From contig JAKJJQ010000012.1 in NCBI GenBank assembly GCA_021713415.1, positions 5,486-69,485 on the forward strand: 64,000 bases of DNA, written 5' to 3'. Every line of letters starts with the position of its first letter. The stretch's first letter is position 1. Below are positions 9,771-19,007 of this stretch, in pieces. The position numbers and the translations under genes were made by a program. The notes beneath the pieces are model-generated. The model did no database searches and was not told the DNA's origin. It saw only the letters and a program-made list of their open reading frames with translations. This DNA is from M0027 sp021713415 (lineage in GTDB: Bacteria; Pseudomonadota; Gammaproteobacteria; Francisellales; Francisellaceae).

Positions 9771-10484
9771 TTATGAAATTAAAAGTACGATTAAAAAACC
9801 AATAAAAAACATTGAAGTTGCAAACTTTGTATCGTGTAATTTATGTGCTTTAACCAATAACTCTTCAACAACCAAATACAATAATGCCGTTACACCAAAA
9901 GCAATAATTCCAATCTGCCAATGGCTGGATAAATGAGATACAACACCATAACCTATCACTGCACCAATAATAATTAATAATGCCATAATTAAAATAATAC
10001 TCATGCTTTTTGTTTTAGAGACAGATTGTTTTTGCATATCAATAATAACAGATACACCTAAAAATAATGTTTCTAAGGCTAAAGCTAAAGCAATTATAAT
10101 CCCACTTCGCTCATTTGCTAAATAACTCACCCCCACCAATAAACCATCAATAAATAAATCAATTGCTACAGCTAAAATTAACCCTAATGGCAATTGCTTT
10201 TCTTGTTTATCTGCTTTTTCAAATTTATGATTAAAGTGATCAATAATTAGCATAACAATAATACCTAATATAAAGCCTATTGCTATATCAAGCTTCATCA
10301 TATGTGATAATAAAATCGGCACTAGTTCAACTGCAACTGCTGCAATAACGATACCTGCAGCAAAATGTTGAATTGCGCTTGTTAGTGTTTGAGACGGTGT
10401 TTTATAAATCGCAATTAAACTACCTAATAACATTAAGACTGCTGGAATTGCTGTTATTGAAATAATCACTGCATATGTCATCAT
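9771..10484 (-). CDS. ZIP-family metal transporter
   Basis: A 237-residue inner-membrane protein with about seven to eight predicted helices. The segment HFAAGIVIAAVAVELVP, residues 41-57, matches the ZIP helix that carries metal ligands, and the variable loop after helix 3 is His/Lys-rich (DHFNHKFEKADK). It probably takes up zinc or another divalent metal. AAAGG precedes the ATG. It is the first gene of a two-gene unit with the YfcH-like epimerase; no Zur-like operator was recognised. Confidence 0.85.
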   Translation of the reverse strand: MMTYAVIISITAIPAVLMLLGSLIAIYKTPSQTLTSAIQHFAAGIVIAAVAVELVPILLSHMMKLDIAIGFILGIIVMLIIDHFNHKFEKADKQEKQLPLGLILAVAIDLFIDGLLVGVSYLANERSGIIIALALALETLFLGVSVIIDMQKQSVSKTKSMSIILIMALLIIIGAVIGYGVVSHLSSHWQIGIIAFGVTALLYLVVEELLVKAHKLHDTKFATSMFFIGFLIVLLIS

Positions 10485-10659
10485 ATCGACCTTTGAATAA
10501 TCCTTATAGAAATTTCACCTATTACTTTAAATTAGATAATAAAAAGAATCCAGCTATGTTATTTTAATCAATAATCATAAAATTTTTCTCTACTTTTTGA
10601 ATCAATTGGTTATAATACAGCCTTTCACAATGAAAAATAACTACATATGAGATAACTCA

Positions 10660-11976
10660 ATGCAAATGATCGCTCGATATTTTAATTTTAATCGTGAACA
10701 AACTAATTTTAAAACTGAAATTGTTGCCGGCTTAACCTCTTTTCTTGCTGTAATGTATATTATTATCGTCAATTCAAAAATTCTATCACTTGCCGGAATG
10801 CCATTTAATGCACTAGTTACTTCAACCGTTATTATTAGTGCATTTGCAACGATTGCCATGGGATTATATGCAAAAAACCCTTACGTTTTAGCCCCAGGCA
10901 TGGGTATGAATGCGTTTTTCACATTTACCATTGTTAAACTATGGGATATTGACTGGCATGTTGCACTTGGTGCTGTACTATGGTCAGGTATTATTTTTCT
11001 ACTTCTTGCAATTTTTAATATTAGAACGAAAATCATTCAAGCAGTACCAAAATCCATACAAAATAGCTTAGGGGCAGGCATTGGTTTATTTATCACATTA
11101 ATTGGTCTTAAAAATGCACATATTATTGTTCCTTCTGAAGCAACTTTAATTAAATTTGGTCACTTAAGCCCTGCATTTTTCGTTTTTTTAGTCTCCTTTC
11201 TACTGCTTATCATTTTAACGGTAAAAAATATAAAAGGCGCAATGATTATTAGTATTATTTTTGCAACGGTTATCTCATTACCATTTGGTCGAATTGTTGA
11301 TTCAACACCCCTATTGGTTTCATTACCAGATCATATATTTTCAAGCCCTGATTTTTCATTATTTTTTCAGTTGGATTTATGGGGTGCTTTAAAGCTATCG
11401 ATTGTACCTGTAATTTTAACTTTTTTATTTATTAATATTTTTGATTCAAGTGGTACTTTAATTGGCTTAGCTCATTCTACCAACTGGATTGACAAAAAAG
11501 GTGAACCCTTAAGAATGCGCCAATCTCTTTTGGTTGATTCAGCTGCTTCTTCTGTCTCTGGTATTATTGGAGTCAGTCCTGCTACTGTATTTGTTGAATC
11601 TGCTAGTGGTATTGCTGCAGGTGGTAGAAGTGGCTTAACCGCTGTAATAGCAGGGTTTTTATTTTTACCTTTTATGTTTTTAGCACCTCTAATTGATATG
11701 GTTCCATTATCTGCTGTAGCGCCTATTTTAGTGCTGGTCGGCTGTTATATGATGCGCAGTATTGTCAATGTAAACTGGGATAATATTGAAGATGCCATTC
11801 CTGCATTTTTAACTGCAACTTTAATTCCTTTCGGCTTTTCAATTTCTGAAGGTGTTGCTTGGGGTATGATTGCCTGGTTTGCTATTACACTTGTACAGAA
11901 TAAAAAACAAATTTCATTAATGAGCCTTTTTATTACCATTTGCTGTGCTTTGATTATTATTAATAATATGGCTTAA
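10660..11976 (+). CDS. NCS2-family purine permease (AzgA/GhxP-like)
   Basis: A proton-coupled importer of adenine, guanine or hypoxanthine. The N-terminus EIVAGLTSFLAVMYIIIVN is the hallmark of the AzgA/PbuG subgroup, and the conserved GAGIGLFITLIGL and GVSPATVFVESASGIAAGG segments (near residues 145 and 305) surround the substrate site. At 438 residues with about 13 membrane segments it is full length. GAGATAACTC precedes the ATG. TATAAT at 10611-10616 is a good candidate -10 box, but I see no convincing -35 box. Which purine is preferred cannot be read from the sequence. Confidence 0.92.
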   Translation: MQMIARYFNFNREQTNFKTEIVAGLTSFLAVMYIIIVNSKILSLAGMPFNALVTSTVIISAFATIAMGLYAKNPYVLAPGMGMNAFFTFTIVKLWDIDWHVALGAVLWSGIIFLLLAIFNIRTKIIQAVPKSIQNSLGAGIGLFITLIGLKNAHIIVPSEATLIKFGHLSPAFFVFLVSFLLLIILTVKNIKGAMIISIIFATVISLPFGRIVDSTPLLVSLPDHIFSSPDFSLFFQLDLWGALKLSIVPVILTFLFINIFDSSGTLIGLAHSTNWIDKKGEPLRMRQSLLVDSAASSVSGIIGVSPATVFVESASGIAAGGRSGLTAVIAGFLFLPFMFLAPLIDMVPLSAVAPILVLVGCYMMRSIVNVNWDNIEDAIPAFLTATLIPFGFSISEGVAWGMIAWFAITLVQNKKQISLMSLFITICCALIIINNMA

Positions 11977-11981
11977 TTTAA

Positions 11982-13436
11982 TTAACCAACTGACATTACA
12001 TCACTATTAAATTCTTTATCACTACCATCAGTTGAGTAACTATAAAATGGTGTATCTGGGCCACTACTTAATACCAAAGAAGAAGGCTTATCTTTACTTT
12101 CAGGTAATGGTGGTTCATCATCTACAGCCATAGATGTATCTAAAGAATAGTAAGGTTGTAATTCCTTTAAAAGCTCTACCCATAAAATAAATGATGGATG
12201 ATCAATACCAACACCAGCACCTTCTTTACTTTTGTTTTTTGTTGTTACCACATTCTGTGTTGCTGTTCCATAAGCAGCTCTAGCGCCTTCATATTCTGCA
12301 AGTGTATTATTCTGCATAAAAACTGTCATATTCTTAGCACCACTAGAGGTTTTCATTACTGAACTGTTTTCAGTCTGTCCATGAACAGTCGGAGATGTCC
12401 CACTCATACCTAATGAAGAAAAGTTCGTATCGCCATGATAGCCAATCATATTAATATTGTGTTCAATTTTTAATTTCTGTTTGACAGCTATCATCGCATT
12501 ATTAACTGCTTCTTGATCATTAGCATATTCATTTGGTATATGCACAATAACATTACAATAAACTTGATCATCAATTTTATATTTAGTCATTAGACACTTA
12601 TGTTTAAGAAGCACTCTTTTTTCATCTGAATCTGCATCATTAGATGGTATTTTCTGATCCAAGCCTATAGCAACATCTAATTTGCCACCTTGCTCGCTTA
12701 CTTCAACTTCTAAAGTAGAAACACCAAAATATGCCAAATAATCTTCTCTGATATAAGCTGACATAGACTGTTTGTGATCTACTTGGCCTAAAGAATTTAA
12801 TCCATCAAAGTACTCTACTTTAATAAATCTATACTCATGATCATAATTTTTAATAACCATTTCATCTGGAGCTATATGTCCTTCCAGTACACCTATAATA
12901 TGTGGTGTTGCTTTACCCTCCAACTGTAGCTGAACAGATTCAATAAATCCTTTTTCATCAATAGCAGCAGGAATTGATTTTGAATTACTTAGATGTTGAT
13001 TAACTAAATACTGTTCGCCTGCTTTCATAGCTGAATATTTTTCACCATCACTGCTATTAGATGAAGCAGATAATGAAAGATCTGATGACTCACTCGTTCT
13101 AAACGACGTTCTTTGTCTAGCTGTCGATTGATATTTTTTAGCAAAACTATGCGTTGCTTCTCTTGAAATTACTGCTATACGGATATAGCGCTGATCACCT
13201 TCATGTCTAACTTCAGACATTGGTTTTAAATTTGTAGGTTCATCACTTGATACAAAAACACTATCACTCAAACCAATAGATGTTCGTATCGATTCTAATC
13301 TTTTTAGTTTTTTCTCTTTTACAAGACGTTTAACTTTTTTTGAATGACTTTCTTTTTTTGGTATGCTAATAATTTTTGCTTTTAAATCATTTTTTTCATT
13401 AACGTCAGTAGCAATTTCAGACTTTTTATTTGGCAT
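11982..13436 (-). CDS. Unrecognised 484-residue protein, possible effector
   Basis: The first 45 residues are rich in lysine, with short KKxK runs. Residues 100-125 are Ser/Thr-rich and the last 60 residues are acidic and Ser/Pro/Asp-rich, ending MSVG. In the second half, CNVIVHIPNEY, then NMIGYHGDTNFSS, then GIDHPSF resemble the order of conserved strands in endonuclease/exonuclease/phosphatase-fold proteins (H, GDxN, DH), but the N-terminal metal motif of that fold was not found, so this is only a weak hint. No signal peptide or membrane segment. The ATG is preceded by GTGGGTTGC. It converges with the purine permease gene. Confidence 0.75.
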   Translation of the reverse strand: MPNKKSEIATDVNEKNDLKAKIISIPKKESHSKKVKRLVKEKKLKRLESIRTSIGLSDSVFVSSDEPTNLKPMSEVRHEGDQRYIRIAVISREATHSFAKKYQSTARQRTSFRTSESSDLSLSASSNSSDGEKYSAMKAGEQYLVNQHLSNSKSIPAAIDEKGFIESVQLQLEGKATPHIIGVLEGHIAPDEMVIKNYDHEYRFIKVEYFDGLNSLGQVDHKQSMSAYIREDYLAYFGVSTLEVEVSEQGGKLDVAIGLDQKIPSNDADSDEKRVLLKHKCLMTKYKIDDQVYCNVIVHIPNEYANDQEAVNNAMIAVKQKLKIEHNINMIGYHGDTNFSSLGMSGTSPTVHGQTENSSVMKTSSGAKNMTVFMQNNTLAEYEGARAAYGTATQNVVTTKNKSKEGAGVGIDHPSFILWVELLKELQPYYSLDTSMAVDDEPPLPESKDKPSSLVLSSGPDTPFYSYSTDGSDKEFNSDVMSVG

Positions 13437-13558
13437 TTACGTTTGCAACCCACACATATTTCATTATATAAATTTAAAATATTAATTTTATTATACAATA
13501 ATCAAACGTAATTTGAAATTTTAAAGTAGGTTTTTTATTATAATTTTATATTCCTATA

Positions 13559-13834
13559 TTAACTATAACCTTTATAGTTTAAATAGGTTGTTGCAACAAT
13601 ATAAATAATAGAAATAGCCAAACCAATCACGCATAATATCACTGCGATACGAATCATTGAATTTGTTGTTTTGCGACGAGCTAATACCCCTGAAATTAAC
13701 CCCAAAATACTCACAGGAAGCCCAATATAAGGCCATGACCAAGTGATTAGACTAATAATACCTAGAATTAATGCAATCACACATTCAACTGTTACTTCAG
13801 TACTCATTTGAGCTATATCATCTCTACTTTCCAT
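13559..13834 (-). CDS. Small membrane protein, DUF4190-like
   Basis: A 91-residue protein with two hydrophobic helical regions, approximately residues 17-48 and 62-84, joined by the short basic loop ARRKT. The pattern (alanine/glycine-rich helices, GLISGVLARRK at the turn) resembles the DUF4190 family of small membrane proteins of unknown function. GAGGGTA precedes the ATG by about ten bases. It may share a transcript with upstream genes but shows no functional link to them. Confidence 0.7.
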   Translation of the reverse strand: MESRDDIAQMSTEVTVECVIALILGIISLITWSWPYIGLPVSILGLISGVLARRKTTNSMIRIAVILCVIGLAISIIYIVATTYLNYKGYS

Positions 13835-13941
13835 GATCTATGTACCCTCATTATCTAGTTATATAATTTATAATCGAAAGTATAGTTGAAAAATCATATT
13901 TTTGAGCAAGAAAATCAAGTCGTGTTTATAAAGTTATATGG

Positions 13942-14121
13942 TTAGATTTCAATCATTTCAAAATCTTCTTTACTGACACCACAATCAGGGCAAACCCAAT
14001 CATCTGAAATATCTTCCCATTTTGTTCCTGGTTCAATACCATCCTCAGGCCATCCTTCAGCTTCATCATAAATAAAACCACATACAACACACATATAACG
14101 CTTATAATCAAGAGATGACAT
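13942..14121 (-). CDS. Rubredoxin
   Basis: A 59-residue rubredoxin, a small mononuclear iron electron carrier. The iron ligands are Cys11 and Cys14 in MCVVCGFIYD and Cys44 and Cys47 in DWVCPDCGVSK, with the usual GWPEDGIEPGTKWEDI between them. AGGG lies eight bases before the ATG. The rubredoxin reductase partner is not in this window. In aerobic bacteria rubredoxins serve alkane hydroxylases or oxidative-stress electron transfer; neither role is indicated by the neighbours. Confidence 0.96.
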   Translation of the reverse strand: MSSLDYKRYMCVVCGFIYDEAEGWPEDGIEPGTKWEDISDDWVCPDCGVSKEDFEMIEI

Positions 14122-14176
14122 AATAATAACCCTTTTTCATTTTTTAGTATTACAATTTATTTTTAAACGGTCCTTA

Positions 14177-15259
14177 TCATAACAAAACTTGTGCATTTTT
14201 CATATCATCAAATGACAATGAAGTCTGTTTAACATCTTCCATTTCTCCAAACCTAACACCAATACCAACTAAGCGTACCGCTTTTTGATGATGATTCATT
14301 GCATAAGTTAATAATTCAATAAACTTAGTCTCATCTGCAGAAGAAGAAATGCATTCATTTGTTGTTTGGGTAAAATCTGCAAACTTTAGCTTAATAAACT
14401 GTTTATGAATGGGTTGATTGATTTTTTCTAGGCGCATATGAAGCTTTGCCATTAATGGCTTCATATACTCTAATGCCCCATCAAGTGATGCTGTATTTCT
14501 AAATAATGTATGCTCTACACTAACTGATTTACGTTTACGGTTAGGTTTGACTTCTCGATTATCAACACCTCTAGCTTGTTGGTATAACATCTGACCAAAA
14601 GAGCCAAATATTTCATTTAAAATTGTTAGATCATAGCGCTGTAAATCTCCGCATGTTTTAACACCTAATCGTGATAGTTTTTCTAATGCCGACTTACCAA
14701 CACCATGAATTTTTTTCACTGGTAAATGATAAATAAAAGCATCAATTTGCTCTGGCGAGATAACAAAAATACCATTTGGTTTATTCCAGTCACTGGCAAC
14801 TTTAGCTAAAAATTTACTAGGGGCAACACCTGCTGAAGCTGTTAAACCTTCAGAATCTGCTATTTTTTCTCGAATACTCTCAGCAATCCAAGTTGCGCTA
14901 CCTTTATATAAAGGACAATCTGTTACATCAAGATAAGCTTCATCTAATGACAATGGTTCAACTAAATTCGTATAAGTTTTAAAAATCCGACGTATATTGT
15001 CAGAAACTTGACGATATTTAGCCATATTTCCTGATATTAAAGTTAAATGCGGACAAAGTTTTAAAGCTTGTGCTGTTGGCATGGCTGAATGTAAACCATA
15101 CTCTCTAGCCTCATAATTACAAGTTGCCAAAACACCACGCTTTTCTGCACTACCTCCAACAGCAACTGGTTTAGAAATTAACTTTGGATTGTCTCTTGTT
15201 TCAACAGCTGCATAAAAACAATCCATATCAATATGAATAATTTTTCGCATCTTTTGCAT
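14177..15259 (-). CDS. dinB: DNA polymerase IV (Y family)
   Basis: An error-prone translesion polymerase. Metal-binding motifs are IHIDMDCFYAAVE at residues 8-20 and SLDEAYLDVT near residue 103; the steric and fingers region has SAMPTAQALKLCP, and the helix-hairpin-helix segment KIHGVGKSALEKLSRLGVKT is near residue 180. The little-finger domain is complete. A short C-terminal tail with QTSLSFDD resembles a beta-clamp-binding motif (QxxLxF). AGAGG is six bases before the ATG. No LexA box was recognised upstream. Confidence 0.96.
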   Translation of the reverse strand: MQKMRKIIHIDMDCFYAAVETRDNPKLISKPVAVGGSAEKRGVLATCNYEAREYGLHSAMPTAQALKLCPHLTLISGNMAKYRQVSDNIRRIFKTYTNLVEPLSLDEAYLDVTDCPLYKGSATWIAESIREKIADSEGLTASAGVAPSKFLAKVASDWNKPNGIFVISPEQIDAFIYHLPVKKIHGVGKSALEKLSRLGVKTCGDLQRYDLTILNEIFGSFGQMLYQQARGVDNREVKPNRKRKSVSVEHTLFRNTASLDGALEYMKPLMAKLHMRLEKINQPIHKQFIKLKFADFTQTTNECISSSADETKFIELLTYAMNHHQKAVRLVGIGVRFGEMEDVKQTSLSFDDMKNAQVLL

Positions 15260-15302
15260 AGATTACCTCTTAAGTAAAATAGTATTATTAAAATAATGAT
15301 AT

Positions 15303-16100
15303 TTATAAAGATTCAATTGTCACCTGTTTATTATTATCAACAATAACGATACAATTTTCATCAACTTTCTTCCATTTATGTGCGTTATAATTACTCAGTG
15401 GCTCTGAAGCAACAATAACACTTTTATTATTATTCTTTTCAAGTTCTGAATAAAATAATGAACAATGCTCTGTCTCAAAAGCATACTTTGTTGCATACAA
15501 TACATTACCATCTGTTAAGGCAATATTAATTTCTAACTTTTTATCAACATGATTATATTGTTTTTGCAGTTGTGTAATTCTATCTAATGCATCTATAATT
15601 GCCTCTTTCATCGATAAACCTTTTTTTATCATCCTTTGCAAAATCATTGCAAAGAAAAACTCACTGTCCGTATGCCCTGCAATATGGGTAAAAATATCAT
15701 CATCTAACTCATCTATAATATGTCTTTTTACCGACTTAAAATCATGAATTGAGCCATTATGCACCATAGAATACTGTTCATAGGCAAATGGATGGCAATT
15801 ACCAATACTCACATTACCTTCTGTAGAATAACGAATATGCCCTAAAACACAGTCTGATTTTACTTTTGCAGCAATATTACGCAAATTCATATCATTCCAG
15901 GCTGGTCTAATTGATTTAAAAATACCTGGCTTATCATCAATATCATGATTATACCAAGCGATTCCAAAGCCATCTGCATTAACACGATGAAGACCTTTCT
16001 GTGCATGAAAACTCTGCATAATTAGTGAATTTTCTGGATCTTCTAAAATTGTTTTTAAACAAATTGGTTCATCTGATAAATAAGCAACAAAACGACACAT
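15303..16100 (-). CDS. Class II glutamine amidotransferase, YafJ-like
   Basis: A stand-alone Ntn-type glutamine amidotransferase domain of 265 residues. Cys2 (MCRFVAYL) would be the nucleophile after removal of the initiator methionine; GHIRYST and NCHPFAYEQYSMVHNG (near residues 87 and 101) form the glutamine pocket. YafJ and EgtC-type proteins share this layout; without ergothioneine genes nearby, the YafJ assignment is preferred. Physiological substrate unknown. AAGGA precedes the ATG. Confidence 0.9.
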   Translation of the reverse strand: MCRFVAYLSDEPICLKTILEDPENSLIMQSFHAQKGLHRVNADGFGIAWYNHDIDDKPGIFKSIRPAWNDMNLRNIAAKVKSDCVLGHIRYSTEGNVSIGNCHPFAYEQYSMVHNGSIHDFKSVKRHIIDELDDDIFTHIAGHTDSEFFFAMILQRMIKKGLSMKEAIIDALDRITQLQKQYNHVDKKLEINIALTDGNVLYATKYAFETEHCSLFYSELEKNNNKSVIVASEPLSNYNAHKWKKVDENCIVIVDNNKQVTIESL

Positions 16101-16213
16101 ATACTTGGTCCTTCTTTTAAAATATATTGATTACTTTAAGTATAAAGTACTATTCTATTGATCATATAATTATTTAACAAATTTAGCTATTTCTAAATTA
16201 GTGAGGCATATTA

Positions 16214-17821
16214 TTAAATAGTATGTTGAATATGTTGATAGAATTTTTCCGTTACATCACTTCTAAAAAATAAGTTAGTCACTGATTTGAAACCTTGTGG
16301 GTTGGCTTCTTCATTAATAATATGCTTTATATTAGCTAAAGTAGCAACTGAATCATCTGGTAGCATAAAATTACCATTACTATCTGCAAGTTCACTCCAT
16401 AGTCTATTTACACCATTAGAATCAATTACACCTGAATCTAGTTTTGATCTAATATCTTTATAAATGCTATATAACGACTTTAAGCTTTCTGTTTGTTCAC
16501 CTAACTCTATATTTCTTGTTGCATTTATAAATGCATCTACCGCTTTATAATTACCAATACTTAAACCCATTTCGATTGACTCATATGGTGATAATAATTT
16601 TAATTGGCTCTGAAAGTCTAACTGGCTATTTAAAAGTGACTCAATATAAATATCTACCATTTCATATTGATTTAAATAGATCATAGTATCTAAAACACAA
16701 TAGTTACTATTACTAACCTTTCCACGATAGATTTGTTCAAATTGTTCACTTGTAAAATCAAACTGATTTATTTTTTCAAAATATGCTTTAACCGTTTGAG
16801 TTTCCCCTCTAATCATAGCCGCTGCTACACCTGCAAATTTACCTAAAATTTCCGCATAACAAAGTTTAAATTTTTCATCTAATGGCATGTTTGTAGTTCT
16901 AATCGTTTCAAGATAAGCTGATATGGCTTCATCATACCCATGCTCTAAAGCTAATTTTAATAAACTACTGTCACCTGCAGCATTAGATATATTTTCAATC
17001 AATGGTTCTTCAAAAAATTTTTCAATGCCATTAACTGGCTTGGTACTGGTCATCAATTCAACATTAACAATGATTTCTTTTTCATCATTTGGCGTCATTG
17101 CCAGACCAATATAACCTAATAAATCTCTAATATTTTCTTTTATTATTACTTCATCATGATCTACTAAATAATATTTTTCTCCATCAAAACTTAAATTAAT
17201 TCTATGCCCTATATTAGAAATATGTACAGAGTTACCAGGGTTTGTTAATAAGCCTTCAAGGTACTCAAGCATCGATTGTCGATTAAATATCTTAACTGCC
17301 TTAGCTTGAAGATGAACCTCGTGATCTAAGTTGTTATTAACACTGCTTTTATTTATTAATTGATTTGCTTTACTAATATTTTGCTCATCTTGAAAGATAG
17401 CTATACTCTCTAAAAATGGTTTAACAGAGAGAAGTAATTGTTCTGTTTGACTTAATCCGTCTTGTTGAAAGCGTTTACTTTCGATCTCATTTAAAGCATT
17501 AATCAAATACTTATTTTCAAGCTGTTCAACTAATTCAAGAAATTCAGCATACTCTGGATTATCTGGATCACCATTAGCTTCATGATATAATTGCTTGAAA
17601 GTTTGTATATCATACCCCATATCACTTGCAAGTTGATCAAAACTTACAAGTATATTTTCATCATTAATACGAATATCATGGTGCAATAAATCTAAAATAT
17701 TTAAAAACTCTTTAATTTTACCATTTGTATTATAATGAGCAGCTGTTGAAGCAATACCAGCACAGGCACCCTGTTTATTATATGGAATATTATATAATTC
17801 TAAAGCTTGTAAAATACGCAT
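16214..17821 (-). CDS. Candidate cysteine protease-type effector with ankyrin-like repeats
   Basis: No close family was recognised. The N-terminal 240 residues hold, in the right order, the parts of a papain-fold cysteine protease: QGACAGIAS with Cys20, NIGHRINLSF with His206, and KYYLVDHD with Asp221. The rest is a helical solenoid with weak ankyrin-like repeats (for example LLKLALEHGYDEAISAYLE, VAAAMIRGETQTVKAYF, IEMGLSIGNYKAVDAF). This combination resembles the layout of the type III effector EspL, but sequence identity is not claimed. The ATG is preceded by GGGGTTGC. The next gene downstream belongs to another strand; the gene upstream, also minus, encodes a related repeat protein. The protease call is inference. 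Confidence 0.65.
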   Translation of the reverse strand: MRILQALELYNIPYNKQGACAGIASTAAHYNTNGKIKEFLNILDLLHHDIRINDENILVSFDQLASDMGYDIQTFKQLYHEANGDPDNPEYAEFLELVEQLENKYLINALNEIESKRFQQDGLSQTEQLLLSVKPFLESIAIFQDEQNISKANQLINKSSVNNNLDHEVHLQAKAVKIFNRQSMLEYLEGLLTNPGNSVHISNIGHRINLSFDGEKYYLVDHDEVIIKENIRDLLGYIGLAMTPNDEKEIIVNVELMTSTKPVNGIEKFFEEPLIENISNAAGDSSLLKLALEHGYDEAISAYLETIRTTNMPLDEKFKLCYAEILGKFAGVAAAMIRGETQTVKAYFEKINQFDFTSEQFEQIYRGKVSNSNYCVLDTMIYLNQYEMVDIYIESLLNSQLDFQSQLKLLSPYESIEMGLSIGNYKAVDAFINATRNIELGEQTESLKSLYSIYKDIRSKLDSGVIDSNGVNRLWSELADSNGNFMLPDDSVATLANIKHIINEEANPQGFKSVTNLFFRSDVTEKFYQHIQHTI

Positions 17822-17856
17822 AATGCAACCCCATTTTAAATCTTAGTCAAACAATA

Positions 17857-18783
17857 CTAATTTACTTGACTATATAGCTCAACAATCTGCTCCATATTCA
17901 AATTTTTATTTATTTCATGATATAGTAATATTAAATCACTATTTGAGTCCTGAAGATTAAAATAACCACGTTCATCAGAAAGTCTTTCTAATAATAACTT
18001 AACCTTTGTAGATACGATATAATCGTTACCTTGAAATTTAGCCAATACTCCATCTAAGTGAAGCTCTGTATTTATTTCACTACAAATTATACTTTTACCC
18101 ATTTGGTCATAAATATAATATAATTTACTTATTATATCTAATTCAGGTATATAAAAATCTTCAATTTGATCAAAATATAGTGCCACAACTTGATGCTGAT
18201 TATTCCTTATTGCAGCAGATATCGCATTCATACCATCGAAATTTTTTGCTAAGATCAACTCAATTTTATCTTTTTCAGATAATTGTGAATATTTAATCAA
18301 TTCAATATAAGTTTTAACTGCCTGGTAAGATCCATTTGTCATAGCGACATAAAGCCCTGGCGTGCCAAATGGTTGATTTAATGCTAATTGCATTTTCTTA
18401 GTTTTATCATCACTATCTGAATCTAATATCTCATTTACATAAAAATAAACGAGTTGATAATAGTCATTGATCAATGATTGATATAATAAATGGTGTGCTG
18501 TTTGCTGAAATTTATCATTAATTAATAATAACTCTTTAACATCTTCTAATACTAAATCTGATTCAAGTATTACCGTTACATAAGCATTGACAATCTCACA
18601 TTTACTATCTAATAAAGCTGACATTAATCCAGGCATTAATGTATGATTTTTTGCCAATAGTAAATTTTTTCTCTCATTCAAGCTATAATCTGAATTAATA
18701 ATCTGCTTCATTAATTGCCCAACTGCACTGCAATTATCATCATTTTTAGCATTCATTAATTCAGCTAATTGATTTAGACTCAT
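17857..18783 (-). CDS. Ankyrin-like repeat protein
   Basis: A 308-residue helical repeat protein. Four repeats share the pattern small-AL-x-x(N/D)-x(4)-V-x-x-Y: IVNAY at residues 64-68, LVYFY at 111-115, AVKTY at 155-159 and VVALY at 199-203, spaced 44-47 residues, which is longer than the 33 of canonical ankyrin repeats. Such long-spaced repeats occur in effector proteins of intracellular bacteria. No enzymatic motif is visible. The frame is open to a GTG at 18798, but GGGTTG lies just before the ATG at 18783, so that start is preferred. It lies 35 bases upstream of the candidate protease gene and both may be one unit. Confidence 0.7.
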   Translation of the reverse strand: MSLNQLAELMNAKNDDNCSAVGQLMKQIINSDYSLNERKNLLLAKNHTLMPGLMSALLDSKCEIVNAYVTVILESDLVLEDVKELLLINDKFQQTAHHLLYQSLINDYYQLVYFYVNEILDSDSDDKTKKMQLALNQPFGTPGLYVAMTNGSYQAVKTYIELIKYSQLSEKDKIELILAKNFDGMNAISAAIRNNQHQVVALYFDQIEDFYIPELDIISKLYYIYDQMGKSIICSEINTELHLDGVLAKFQGNDYIVSTKVKLLLERLSDERGYFNLQDSNSDLILLYHEINKNLNMEQIVELYSQVN

Positions 18784-18945
18784 TTCACAACCCAACACAT
18801 TATTATAATTATTTCAATAATAATACAATACTTTAAATAATATTAAAATAAATAAAATGTAAAATAACTAAACCTAACAAGAAATTCATTGGATTGAAAC
18901 TATTAAAAATTTCCGAAAGATTCGAAAAAACAAACACTTAGTATC

Positions 18946-18970
18946 GAGACACGTAAATTAAGTCTCTACA
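18946..18970. repeat. Dispersed palindromic repeat, copy A (degenerate)
   Basis: GAGAC (18946-18950) pairs with GTCTC (18962-18966) and is followed by TACAAAT, sharing the GTAAAT/GATAAAT core and CTCTACA-AAT end with copies B and C. It lies in the gap between two accessory genes. Confidence 0.35.
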
Positions 18971-19007
18971 AATAATATTGATTTCTAAACGTATTATTAA
19001 CTATTAT

